Shown: positions 14,701 through 28,327 of the stretch, in pieces
Numbering within the stretch: position 1 is the first letter of the stretch
Layout: each line of letters starts with the position of its first letter
Source: Chrysomallon squamiferum
Taxonomy: Eukaryota; Mollusca; Gastropoda; Neomphalida; Peltospiridae
NCBI GenBank assembly: GCA_012295275.1
Contig: CM022670.1
Location: forward strand, 40,649,251 to 40,713,250
Length of the DNA: 64,000 nt
Direction: 5' to 3'
Notes under the pieces: generated by a model
The model's database searches: none
Told to the model about the DNA's origin: nothing
Seen by the model: only the letters and a program-made list of their open reading frames with translations
Program-made: the position numbers and the translations under genes

Positions 14701-16037
14701 TTTACCTGTGTGAAATTTGTTTTTTTATTAAAAATATTTTTAAAAATGTGATAATAACATGATGGCTGACAGTAAATTTGGTGAATACAAAAAAGTAATA
14801 TTTTTGAAGAATGTAAAATTTTTTTGTTTTTTACCCATGGATTCTAAAGGTGACTCTGTGCTTGCGTTCATGCTGTTGCTGTTGATGTTGTCCAGATCCA
14901 ACTGTTCGTTAGGTAACAAGTCAACGTTGGTTCCACTACTTAGGTCAATGAGAGGGGACTCGTGAATTGACCTAGCAAAACAAAAATTAACTTGTAATTC
15001 GTATTTTCGTAACAATAAAGGCATTCCAAAAAAATTAATTTGCTGTGTTAATGAAAATTTCTTACTTTCTGACATCATGAGACCGAGGTGTCTGGTGCAA
15101 CTGGTCTGTCCATGATGGGTGAACTTCACATGAATTCAAATCTGTTCCCTTCTTCTTGGCAAACCCCAGACGACAGTATAATGACACAGCATTCTGAAAA
15201 AATTAAATTTAATAATAATAATTTAAAAAAAAAAATAATAAAAAAAAAATGTTTTAAAAAATAATTAAGTTAAAAAAAAAAAATAATAAATAATAAAAAA
15301 ATAATAATAATAATAAAAATGTTTTAAAAAAATAAAAAAACAACTAAATAATAAAATAATAAACATAATAATAATAATAATAATAAAAAGCTTTGAAAAC
15401 AATGTCTTTTTCTCAGATTAAAAACCAAAATAAATTTTAAGGGATCCCTAATATAAAAAAAGAAAAGAAAATTGAAAAAAATTAAATTACTTCTTGAAAT
15501 TAAATGATAGATTAGTATATCCAAAAAAAATATAAAAAAGAAAAATAAAAAAAAAATAAAAATTAAACACAAAACAAACAAAATTAAAAAATGAAGAATA
15601 CATATTTATATAAGTTTGAAAATTTTTCAACAGACAACCCACTGTGTTGATTTGAAACAGAAAAGAAAACAATTTTTTTAAAAACTTACTTTAACCAGCT
15701 GCAGATCAATCTGCAAAACACTTGAAAGCTGGAAATTGAAAAAAAGAAACAAATATCAGCATGAACTACAAAAATTATTTAAAAATCAAAACAGAATTCC
15801 AAATGAAATCAAATAATGAAATGTTTCATAATTGAATTATACATAAAATGTAAAAGCTGAAATTATTTTTGTTTGTCAAGATAATATTAAAGAAAAAGAA
15901 AATACCTCTGTAATAAAATTTGCCTTGAGAAAACAGCAAGAAGATTAGAATTAAATAATTTATATTTTATTTACTTAAATTTCTGTATCACCTGTACATG
16001 CAAACAAACATGCACATACAGACCGACAGACAGACAG

Positions 16038-16069
<32 letters not shown>

Positions 16070-19000
16070 TAAAATCACTAAGAAGTTACAGATGTTTCAT
16101 ACTTCTGTTATTGTGGTGTGTTCGTCAATGGAAACAAAGATCTTGTACAGGAGTGTTTCAAAATAATCTCCTAACACTCGGTTCATGACAAAACCTTCCA
16201 GTGGAGGCACTGAAACAAAAACCTGCTCAGTTAGATCATCACAGTTCATTCTAATCAGCGTCCAGGTGAGTTCAGAAAACAAAATCAGGAGACGATTTTA
16301 TAAATAATAGTAATGATGTGAATAATCAAACTGTTTCGTTCTGAGGAATGAATTTTTTTGTTTCTTGTTTTTTTTTTTTTTTTTATTATGATTAAATTTA
16401 AAAATGTTATACATGTATTTAAAAGATGGGGGAAATAACGATGTGAATGTAGCTGGGTTTTGGAAACAATTACAGAAAAAAAAAAATGTATGTATAAATA
16501 TATATATATATATATAAAATTAGCAGGCACAACTTTATTGTGTTTGTTGTGTTTGGCAGACAGGATTAGTTAAAACAGCTGTGGTGGATTATACAGATTA
16601 TCTGTCTAGGAAATGATTTAAACAATGAACGTGTATCTTTGATTACATTGTTTTTATTCTTGAGTAGTGCGTGTGTTGTGTGTTGCATGCAAATGATATG
16701 TGTTTTGAGCCAATAAACATTGCCAGCGTATTATTTTTATAGTTATTTATTCAGTCAAATAACAACATTATCAATAGCATTCTGCATGTTTCAGTTATAA
16801 ATTAGTGAAGTGTATTTCAGCTAATATACACATTATCTGAGTGAAACAGGTAATATAATATAATTTTATTTAACTGTCATATATATACATTAGCATTAAC
16901 CTTTAATGTAAGTTATCTCTCTATCCATAGCCACTGTGACATTAATAGTCAAGTGTATAAAAAATTAAAAGTTACACACACCTATTATACATTCATCATC
17001 TCCTATAGGAACATCAAGATAAACAAGGCCTTTTCTATACAAGCCTGAAATTAATAGTAAAGTGAATATCTTGCTGCAAGAAACAAACAACAAAATAGTA
17101 ATAATACAAGTCATAATAATAGTAAAGGAAAATAAAAATAAATGCAATGAATGAAATTCTTAGGTATTAAAAATCCACAAAGAAATTAAACAGAGTCAAA
17201 GTACCATTAACTGATTAAGATATACGTGAAGGAAAAATTCTATGCAGAGGGACAGATGTAATATAATTATAATTATTACCCTTCAATGAGGCTTATTTAA
17301 TAGAAATTTATTGTAATGTTTAATCTAATATGTCACAGAAAATTATTACAATAAATATAATAGTTATGACTGTTTTGTACTGTTTATTTAGAACAATGAT
17401 AATGGTTAACTTTCTGAATAGTTCCTTAATGCCAACCACAGTTATCATAATTAGAAAAGAGATATTTTATACTAATTAGAATAATTATAATATTTAACTT
17501 TTAATTACTTTTATTGCAGAGTTATTCAAGACAAAATAATAAGGTTTTTCACTGACTGTGTAAAACTGTTTTGTCCAGGTCTCCTGCTGTCTGCGGACCG
17601 TTGTCTATGATTGTATCAATTACTGTCTTCTCCACTCTCATACACATCTGTCAAAGTAGTCACATACTCATTTAATACGTTAAGATATAATATAAGTTAC
17701 ACTGGATGACAAACCATATAATTTATTATTTGATGTAATATTTATTTACTCTTAGTTCTCATTATTTAAAGATTAAAAAATTTAAAATAAAACATTTATT
17801 TTTATTTTTAACCTTACAAATGTTGTAATGATTTTATTACAAAAAGAATTATGGAAATATTATTTATAATGTCACCTGTCTTCAGAAAATGTTAGTGACA
17901 TTAAAATGTAGCTAAATGAAGGGAACTTACATTTAATGATCACTTAAAAATTTTGTCGTCAGCATACGTATTTTTGTTTTTTGTAATTGAAACTTTAATA
18001 TATCGACAGGCATCAGATAATATGTTATTATCAACATTGTCTGATTTTCAGTATTAAATTGACTGTTATTTCATTTGGTAGTGACTTCTGATTTACAAGT
18101 CTCATTAAGAAAATCATACAAACAGAAAAGTCTTGTAAACGCAGGTAAAGAAATGAAAGTGAAGACAAACCTTGATGTCATCTTCAGTGATGTAACCGAT
18201 ATTTGCAATCCACCAAGGCTCAATACAAGCACTCTCAACAGGCTGGCTGGGTAAAAGTTCTCGTACTGGCCTCTTGCGAAAAAATTTCTACATAAAAATT
18301 AAACTGTTAGTCAGTAACAGATTACAAAAGCGATTTTCAAACTTTCTTTCTAAAAATACATCCTGGAGAACATATTATGTGCTGTTTGTGATTGTCTAAA
18401 AAAATATATAAATCACTGAATGTATAATATATGACATCATGGAACATTAACTGCATGTTGAAGCTGTATTTGAATTTTGTTTTATTAAATTTATAAATTA
18501 TATTTGAACTGCTACTCACCTTGGATGACCGACACTGGTTCATAAGCTCAATGTACTGATTTCTGCCAATACCAAGAAGTCGAAGACCTTGATAGAAAGA
18601 ATAGAAATCAATGTCTTTAAATAAGAAAAATATTTTGAAATTAACGCTGTCTTTCAAAATTATCAAAATATTTTTATTATATTTTGCTCATTCAAAATTA
18701 AGCAATAATAAAAAATTATATTTTATCTTTGTAATAGGAATGTAATATTTTCTCACTAGCAAAGATTGGTCTTAGTTTTAAAAAAAAAAAATAAAAAAAA
18801 TAAAAAAAAATCATATCTGGAAGGCACATAAAATTGAAAACACTACTGTCAAGTTTACACCTTTTAAATAGTTTCGCCTCTTATTTCAGTCTTAAATGAA
18901 AAGACTGTAATTGTGCTTCAACAGGTAAAATAAGAAACGGAGATAAATGTTACACCTGATGTTCACTTACAGTCAGCTGCTGTGAAATTTGGAAGAGAAT

Positions 19001-19728
19001 CGTAGCTCTTCTCCTGCGTCATAATGTCCTGCATCATGTTGATGTAGTAGATGAAGGGTGTCACACGCAAACCCTTCACAATAACATCTGACAGGTGATA
19101 GGGATACAGCATCAGGTGTTCCCGGCTGTACTGCATCAAATCTTCATAGTACCGGCGTTCATCTTTACGAATTGTGCGCACTAGTGAAAACAAAACATAT
19201 CATTACAAATAATTAATTATCAGTATCAATTACTGCATAATTTATATTTTAAAAAATCTGTATGTGTGTGTGTGCATTATAAATATAATATATATAATTA
19301 TTTACCAAGACTTCCTTTGTGCCGCAACTGGTTTTTCACACTGAAAGCAAGAACAGCTTTGTCATATTCTCGCTGAGAATTGCCAAAACTCTGAAACAAA
19401 CAAGCAAATTTATTATTATTATTAGTATTATTAACAGTTAATATCACAATCAGTGTTACATTACTTCAGACTCTGAAGAGAAATTTAGAATGCACATATT
19501 AACTTATGTGCATGTTAGTAAGCTATCTGATTTTAATTCGGTTTCTCACTATCAATCCATGTAATGGTGTATATCACTATATGACACAGTGGAACACACT
19601 TGCATTACTTCTATCGAAAATAGGATACAACCCCATAACAATTAATAGAATATGACATTCTATGTTTATAAAATGTAGTGTTTTCAAATGATTTTTCTGC
19701 AAGATTAACTTTTCCTATTTCATACTAA

Positions 19729-19798
<70 letters not shown>

Positions 19799-20025
19799 TA
19801 TGCTAACTTTTGCAACAGATCAAATAATTAAGAATGTTCATATATTAATCAGACTATACAGTAATTAAGGAATTTTAAATTTTAATAAATTAATTTAATG
19901 TGTGCAATAATTATACAAATTAAGTGAATTATCACTGAAGGAAAACAATTAACCTGTTTGACATGCCCTGGTAACTTTGACCAAGGATGGTTTTGACGGA
20001 TATGAGTTTCTAGATCAGCATTCAT
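9463..20025 (-). CDS. FAM91A1: FAM91A1, complete 21-exon gene
   Basis: Coding exons, first to last on the - strand: 19954-20025, 19306-19390, 18971-19180, 18520-18587, 18171-18287, 17557-17647, 16982-17044, 16103-16209, 15690-15728, 15066-15193, 14835-14971, 14497-14591, 14109-14195, 13436-13638, 12891-12978, 12351-12461, 11874-11987, 11513-11579, 10550-11015, 10239-10308, 9463-9591. They join in frame to 2,547 bases (848 residues; human about 838). Blocks such as [66 protein letters not shown] and [12 protein letters not shown] follow the human protein from end to end. The family has N- and C-terminal FAM91 domains and works at the trans-Golgi, where it binds TBC1D23 and WDR11-complex partners to capture endosome-derived vesicles. 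The least conserved, Ser/Asp-rich stretch lies in exon 19. Intron 20 uses a GC donor; reading through it would instead give a short tail ending ASFS. The start codon matches the family N-terminus (M-N-x-D-x-E-x-H-I-R). Confidence 0.95.
11023..11140. repeat. Dispersed repeat copy A with A/TAA-rich tail (FAM91A1 intron 18)
   Basis: A segment of about 65 bases beginning CAAATCCGTTATGG and ending GTGAAATTCAAAAAA is closely similar to 14307-14380. Both copies run the same way and end in an A-rich or TAA-rich tail. Copy A abuts the acceptor of FAM91A1 exon 19. Confidence 0.65.
11758..11785. repeat. (CA)n microsatellite
   Basis: CA dinucleotide run in a FAM91A1 intron. Confidence 0.9.
14307..14400. 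repeat. Dispersed repeat copy B with A-rich tail (FAM91A1 intron 12)
   Basis: Partner of 11023-11140: starts CAAATCCATTATTG, ends GTGAAATTCAAAAAAAA, then runs into an A/G-rich tail. Confidence 0.65.
16030..16065. repeat. (GACA)n/(CA)n compound microsatellite
   Basis: Short GACA run followed by a CA run in a FAM91A1 intron, just downstream of exon 8 on the coding strand. Confidence 0.85.
19729..19798. repeat. (TAA)n microsatellite
   Basis: About 23 uninterrupted TAA units in FAM91A1 intron 1. Confidence 0.95.
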
Positions 20026-21022
20026 AACGATCGCATTAATAATAAGCTGTTTTCAACATTTCTTTTATATCATATGCACATTCTAAACTATAAAAGCATA
20101 TATCAAGCAGACAACCCACAGATGTGGGCGAATATACTTTCGCTTTACTTCCGCTTCCTACAACGTATCTTAACTTCCGCTAAATACTTTCTGAACGAGT
20201 ATTATTAATTTAATTTATAAAATGTTTTTATATTATACATATTAATAGACATTACATGCATTAAGAAAATTATAGAACAGAAGGTTCATAAATATAAATA
20301 ATCTAAATATTTATAGGCATGTTCAGAATACGGAAAAAGATTTAACTATTCGCAGAAGAAGAGGCGAAAAAATATAAACGAACAGTTGTATTCCTAATAT
20401 TTTGCCCCAAATTTTTTCTTTAACCAATCAATTCTATTGTTTCTAAAGAGTGAAAAAATAATCAACAACAGTACAGAGAACCAATTAGAAATACTTTTTC
20501 ATATGATTTTTGGACCCTATTTGTTGAAAGATGTCTGCCTTAGTTGCTGGAAGTTTGACACCTTCCTCTGTAATTTAATATATAAATATTTTGTCATTAA
20601 CTGAGAAAAAAGACATTGTAAGTGTTTGTTAAATTATTAATCATTATAATTAGTTAAATGACTGAATCATTGAAAGAAAAATAATGCTATTAGATCACTT
20701 GCCATTGTGTGTTTTTGTGTTTTTGTGTGTTTGTGTGTATGTCTGTGTGTGTGCTTATTTTAAAATAGGTAATAAATGGAAAATTTAATAATAAATAAAT
20801 AAATATATTATTACTTTAATACTGCAGTTTTGAAAATCGTATTTTAAAACTATTTTACTTTTTTTTAAAAACTGTCTCTTGACTTGAATAAAGAATAATA
20901 ATTTCTTTTTATGAACATTTTTATTTTTTATTTAAAAAAAAAATTTCTCTAAAAAACCCCAACAACATTATATATATAAAGTATTATCATTAGTAATTAC
21001 TATTATCTGTTCTTAATTGTAG
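20026..21022. promoter_or_regulatory. Divergent promoter region between FAM91A1 and the EF-hand/stalk gene
   Basis: About 1 kb separates the two start codons, which point away from each other. Two copies of ACTTCCGC lie at 20147-20154 and 20173-20180; on the FAM91A1 strand they read GCGGAAGT, the core of an ETS-factor site, as often found in TATA-less housekeeping promoters. No TATA box was placed. The right part is AT-rich and holds the probable leader exon of the + strand gene. Confidence 0.5.
20525..20617 (+). other. Probable non-coding leader exon of the EF-hand/stalk gene
   Basis: The first coding exon opens right after an acceptor AG at 21021-21022, four bases before its ATG, so an upstream 5' UTR exon is needed. 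A good donor (GTAAGT) at 20618-20623 closes the most likely candidate. The left boundary is a guess. Confidence 0.4.
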
Positions 21023-21026
21023 GAAA

Positions 21027-24000
21027 ATGGGGGAATTGCTTCTTGAGGACAGACATCAGGTTTTGTCACGTGTCTTTCGTCAGTATGACAGTAAAGGAAC
21101 AGGTGAACTGTCCCCAATTCAAGTTCAGATCTTGCATGGTGATATGAGACTGGGAGGAATCAGTCTTCCACAGGTTAATATTGAGATGCAAATTGATTTA
21201 AAACACTGAGTACCTTTAATGAACACTACAGTTGCTATACTTTCCATTTCCCTGTACCAGTAGTGATACCTCATTGATCACATTACACTGAGTTATATAA
21301 CAGAATCTTTAGTGTATCAAATGAGATGTTCCTAGATTCAGTGAAATTCCTGGGTATTGTCTGTTTCCATAATAGTTCAGATATTTGCCATTACATAATC
21401 ATACTTATTGGTTTTAATCCTTTCATTCTTACATTTAAACAAAATAAAAACGATGCTTCTAGTAAGTTTACGGTGTAATTATGCTAGTGCTTAGTTTCAG
21501 GATGGTAGAAAGGTTCATTTGCAGAGCTGATATTTTTAAGCAGGAATCCTTGGATATGGAATATTTGATGCTAAACAGTATTTGGTTGTGTGTGGGTTAT
21601 TACATATTCAGATACTGAAATCTTGATCAGTGAGGGTGTTAAGAACAGAACATACTGAATTTTGATCCAGTAATAAAGGACACGGGCATGTATCTGTTTC
21701 ACAATTCTTAGGATTCTCTTCCTTAGAAGGTTTAATGGTTCCTGAAAAAATGTTTCATTAATTTTTAAAATGCATTTTATGGTTTTTATATAATTATAAG
21801 TATCATAGAGTGATAGATCTTTATAAAGAAAAGCAAACATATTATGAACATCACTGACACTAACCTGCATTGTTGAAATTGTACCATGTTTGATAAACTC
21901 AGACACCCAACAGTGCCTGCAAACAATACTGACATAAATTGATGTTTATCTGATACTTTTTGATTTAAGTGCACCCTAAACACTACATATATACATACAT
22001 ATATTAATATATATATATATATATTACAATCTGTTTTTCAGGTGTTTGCTTCTCTCAGATATGCATGTACTTCTGGATCATCCTGTGAGGAAAGCGAGTT
22101 GTTTGACTTACTTCAGGAGATGGATCGCCGATACTTTCTCTTGCAGAATCTCCGCTGGGAATTTTCCATGTTGGACAGGGAACAGAAAGACACCATTACT
22201 GAAGAACAAGCCAGGTAACTGTTTTCTTTTTTGTGCATAAAAAAAAGAAATTTGTATTTTGAAAACATTTCACATATCAGAACCATAGTTAAATTATATA
22301 AAAAAACATATTTTTATATTTTTGCTTTCTTTGATAGAGTGTGTTTTTCTTAAATCTAGTTGTTTAAGAACTGTAAATTTAACAGAACAAGTATGTAAAA
22401 TAACAGTTGGGCTTAGAAAAATAATTTTTTAACTAATATTTCAAAGAATGAGAAGGACTAAAACTGGATGAGTTGATATTATCATTCAGTTATTTTTTCC
22501 AAACATTTTTTTAAGCTATTCTAAAGGGATGAAGAAATAGCTGCATAGCATTTGTTCATATTAAGATATGCATTCAAGTTCTTTTTATTTGGGCTGCCAG
22601 TATGAATCACATGTTCACACACTCACAAATTAATTATATATATATATATATATAATGTTTTTTGTATTGAAAATGCATTTCAAACTGTTCTTGACCTGCA
22701 GGCTCATTATCTCATGTAAGTTATGTGATATAAATACTTTCTTGCACATGCATGTTATTTCTTATAATATGGTTCACTTATTTTTATATATTTAAAAAAA
22801 CAAAAAAACACTACTAAATAAATAAATTCATCAATTTTCGTTATTTTCTTGTTTTTGGATGTTTGTTTTAATTTAATTTATTAGTAAAAAAAAAAAACAT
22901 TTTTTTATTTGACTTCAGGTGGCTAGTTCAAGCTGTACATGGAAAGTATTTTTCTAAAAAAAAGTGGGAAGAATTTCTTCGCAGTCGACCTGTCCCAGGA
23001 GGTGGGGTTGCATTTCAGGAAATTGAAGTGATGTTGTGCGACGTTCCTGATAAAATGATGCTGCAGCATGAGAAAATGGATGAGGAGAAAGAAAAAGAAG
23101 GTAAAAATTACTTAGAAATTTGTAAAAAAAAAAAAAAAAAAATAATAATAATAATAGTGATAATAATGATTTGTTGGATTAAGAATTAAATATTTCAGAT
23201 TTACTTTATTTTATATATTTTTCATTTTTTTCAAATATATTTTAAATATATGTTTTGCCTGAAAAAAAAAAAAAAAAATGGTGGAATTATATATTTTTAT
23301 ATAATAATTTTATATTTAACCAATTCATATACCTTTGTCTTTGAAATAATTTACCATCATTTCCAAATATCAGTAAAATACTTTAAATTAGTAATATATG
23401 TTTATAAAACATTAATTACAAGTGAATGCACAATATTTAAATTTTTTGTTTGTTTATAGAACGATTGAAAAAACAAAAACAATTGGAGGAAGCAGCTGAA
23501 CAGGAAAGGGAAAGATTAAGACAAGAACGAGAAGATGATAAAAAAAGGAGGGAACAGGTATTTGTCTTTGTGTTATATCTGCACATCCTGGGGGATACAT
23601 GTACACACACGTGAATTAAGGCTTAAAGCAGTGCAAGGTAGAACATTTTATATTTCAGAGTAGATAAAGTAAACAAGTTTAACAGATAGTAAGTGATAAT
23701 ACAATGAACCCTACATGCAGAAATACTGTTTGTTCAGATTTATCTCTTCTCATTGCCATGGAAACCAATATAAACAGCCAGAATATTAGGTTTTTCGGAA
23801 CTGATTTTTCAGCTTCAACTTACGTCACAGAGGAACAGTTTTTGGCAGAAGTGTATATTTTTTTCCTGTTGACAGTGCTATAGAGAGATTTGTTTGCTCA
23901 TGCTAATTAATTTGGTATGTGAGTTTCAGCTAAATTCTTGTTACAGTACATGTAAATGCAGTTGGTGATTTAAGAATATGACTGTTTTTGTTTTGTATTG

Positions 24001-25333
24001 AGTGAAAGTCTTGTATTTGAAATAATCATGTTTTTGTTATTTATTTATTTTTGTAGGAGAAGAAGAGAAATGATGAAGAGAGAAAAAGAAAAGAGCTGGA
24101 AGAAGAAGGTAAGATGTTGGATTCATAAATATTTTTTAAAACTTTAAATTACATTTAGTTCACAAAAGCTCTAAAAAATATGTATTACATAATTTTTTAA
24201 TATTGGTCTTATTTATTTAATTAAAAATGGTTTATTTAAAAAAAATATATATAAAACTTAAGGATGAATTAATAAAATTAAAAATGGATTCTGCAGATGG
24301 TATGGCTCTATAATAGTTTGCAGAGAATGTTTTAATTTTTTTTTTGCGTTCTGTTCAATAATTCAAGATCCAGATCTGATAACTGGCATTCATAATAATG
24401 TTAATGCAGTGAAATAAAACCAGATTTATGATTTGATAATTTGTAACAGATAAAAAAAAAAAAAAAAAAAAAAATATAAAATGAATGTCAAATTTTAGTC
24501 ACATGAATATAAATATTTTAATAATATTTGTTTTAATTTTCTTTCAATAATAGTATTTTTCACTAACAAATAAGAATCATGTAACAGAAATGATTGAATG
24601 TCACTAAATTATTTATTTTTGTATATTTAAAAAAAATATATATTTTACATGAAATAACCAACATTGTATATATCTGCACAGAGAGAAAAAGAAAAGAAGA
24701 AGAAGAAAGACAAAGAAAAGAAGAAGAGGAGGTATTTGTTTACTAAACTGATTTTTTATGATACAGTTTAATTGTAAAGACCAGCAGCTTTACACATTTT
24801 TAATAACCATTCAGCTTTTTGAAGTGAACTAATAAGATAATTTATTAAAAAGTGCAGAAAGTTAAAACTGTTGTGAATCTTTATTATTTCATTAATCGAC
24901 ACATGATGATCAGAACTTGACTCAAAATTTGTTAGGAAGGCACACTCCATTTATAAACCATCATCTTGTTTTTAAATATCTGTTCTTATAGATGTACTGA
25001 ATAATTTTAAAGCATGACATAATCTTTGCTATTGCTTTTTTTAAATACAATTTTAGTGGTGTTTAAAATTTTATTTTCTATTAATTTTTGTTTTTCTTTT
25101 AGTTGAAAATAGGTAAAAGAAATTTTAAAATGTCTGTCCATTATTTCATTTTTCTGCTGCTTTTTTTTTGAATTAAGGAAAATGAAAGGCTGAGAAAATT
25201 AAAAGAAGAAGAAGAAAGAAAAAGAAAAGAAGAGGAAGAAAAATACAAAGATGTTGAAAAGATGAAACAGGTATAGCACATTTATTATTAATAGTATTAT
25301 AATTTCTGTTATGGCTGTTGTTACTATTATTTG

Positions 25334-25408
<75 letters not shown>

Positions 25409-28296
25409 TTGCTATATTATTAATGTTTATATTTGTTAATACATATATAATAGCTGTAATGGTTTATTAATTTAGTTTTAATTTGATCTCATTGTTGCCT
25501 GTGTTTAGGAAGCTGAAAGGAAGGAGAAAGAGGCTAATGAAGAGTTGCAAAGACTGAAAAAAAATAAACAAGAGGAGACAAATGACTACAGAAAACAAGA
25601 GATTGAAATGGAGGAATCAAAAGTCAAAAAGATATTGACAGGTAAAAAATAATAATATATATTTTTTGTATTCTTTATTTATACTCAGAACTTTTAAAAT
25701 AATCTGCTGATGTTGAAATTCATTTACAAGCCTTGTAATTTATTTTACAATTCACATTTTAGAAAATTTTGAATAGCTAATTAATTAATCATAGAAAATC
25801 CAGTTGAGACTATTTTCACAATAATATAGTTTTCAAAAAGGTCTTTAGTTAATATTAAGCATTGCATTCCTATTTTATAAGATCATTTTCCACCTAACTT
25901 ATTTCTTTCCCAACTCTTAATACTCTATTTATAATATAAATAACTTTAAAAGCATTTTTAATTTTTCAAATATTGTCCTAAAACTTACCTATACTTACAT
26001 TTAAATTATACAAATAGTAATATTGCTATGTGCAACTTGTAATATTCTAACAGCAGTGAAAATAATGTTGTTTAAAAGGTTTATTTTACTGTTATAATTT
26101 GCCAACAGAGCACAGAAAACAGAGAATTCGCTACCAGCTGAAGGTGGCTATCAAGTCTCGAGATCGCTACTTGCTGGAATATTCCATCACTGAGTTCAAG
26201 AAAGAAAAGATTAGTGATGATGACATGGACTTGCAGAAAGCTGAACGACTGCTCAAGGAGTTCTCAGCCAGAGATGGTACGTTTGTTTTAATTAGTAATT
26301 TCAAAAATATTTTGTCTCAATATTTTATATTGTTTATTACTAGTCCTCATTACTGTTCATTTTATATCGAAGAGAAAAGAAAAAATATTTTTTAAATCTG
26401 TAGTCAGTTTAATCATCCATAAATTAAGTTTAAAACCAGTTTAAACATTTTTAAAAGCATCAACATAAATATGTATGTGGATTCTTTTCTCATTTGGGAA
26501 TACTTTGGATGTTGACATTTATGCACATGAAAATAAATGTGATCTTGGTTACAATTATGTTGGAAGTATAATGACTAGAAGTATGATTACTAAAAATATT
26601 TCAGTGATTACACCATTCTTGGGCCTCAAATGTTTTAATATCTAAATTTGGCATCAAAATATGAATCTGTTATTTTAATGGCATAGCCAGGAAGCTTTTT
26701 TACAATTTATAATGTTAATTATGCATATTGAAATAATATTTTATTTTTAAATGAATACAATAGTTTTGTTACTTCTTTTAAAAAATTATTATTATTATTT
26801 TATTATTTATTTTTATTTATTTATTTATTTTTATTTTTTTATTTTTTTTGACTGTTTAAGACCATTGCTTGTAGAATTTAAACCAAAAAAAAATAAGAAT
26901 GTCCATTTTTGTAAATATTTCAGACCTGAACAAGGCTATGACTAAGAGAGAGATTCACGAGCTAGAGAAGGCGCTGGCCTTCATTAAGAAGCATGGCTTT
27001 GAGGCACAGCTTGCCACCGAAGTGATTGAGGCTAATCAGATGCTGGGCAGACTCAAACGTCTGGAGCGCATTCGTCACGAGATTCTGGAACTGAAACAGT
27101 CGACTGTGGCAGAGATTCGCAGCTACCAGAATCCTCCAGTCATAGTGCACACTGTGATGACTGTCACCTTCCTTTTGTTGGGTCACAAAGAGAAAGAGAC
27201 AAAGGTGATGGAAGAACCTTTAATTTTTCTTCATTTTCTTTTGTCAAGAATATGCTGATACCTGAAACATATGTTTCCTTTTATATGTGTGTATATATGT
27301 ATGTATATGTGTATGTATATATATATATATATGTACATACACATATACATATACACAAAATGAAGTTGTATTTTTAATGACAGTTGACATTTACTTACTG
27401 TTGTACATAATAAATCTATTCATCCAGAGCAAAAATAAGTTCATGTTTATTATTATTATTATTATTATTATTAAATAAGTTTGTGATAGGTTATTATTGT
27501 ATCTTTTTTATCAAGAAATATATAACTATTTAGGAATGATTTTTTTTTTGTATAGTTTCTTATTTTTACTGTGTTTTTTTTTTTTATATTATTATTTATT
27601 TGTTCGAGTACATTTTGGATAGGTCCTCACTGACTAAATCTTCTTACTATGATGTATTACTCATTCAGTTTGTTATTTCACTTCACTCAGGACTGGAAGG
27701 CTGTGCAGGCTCTGGTAGGTAAGACAGGAAAGGAGAGCCTCAAACGTCGCTGCATCCAGTGTGAAGCTGGGAAGATTCCTCTGTCTGTCGCAAAACATGC
27801 GAAAAACATGCTGGAGAAATACGACCTTGAGGAAGTGAGAGATGTGTCAGCAGGAGCAGCAACATTTTATGTCTGGGTAAGATTTCCTCTTCATCTGCTA
27901 GTAATACTACAGGTTGAGAATCTTTTATTTGAAATGCTTGGGACTGGAAGTGTTTCGGATTTCTGAATGTTTTACAATTTTAGAATTATAAGGAGATGTT
28001 CTGAGAATAGGATCTAAGACTAAATATGAATTTCAGTTATTTTTCATGTGTGGTTTATATAGATGGTCTGTAGGATTTTCTATGTAATATTTTAAATAAT
28101 TTTGTGTTTAAATAAAGTTTGTGTATGCAAAACATTCTGAAAACTGTAAGATACCAGTATTTCTGCTGCTCAGAAAAAATATCAGATTATGGAGCTTTTC
28201 GGATTTTGGAATTTCATATATGGATCCACAACTTTTATTATAAACATAGTGTAATATAACTGTTAGTACTGTATCTTAATAATAATAATAATAATA

Positions 28297-28327
<31 letters not shown>

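Noticed and set aside
15907-15924. Possible micro-exon ANFITE between FAM91A1 exons 8 and 9 (- strand), with AG before and GT after
   Set aside because: Exon 8 (ends TITE) and exon 9 (starts LSSVLQIDL) already join in phase and match the family without it.
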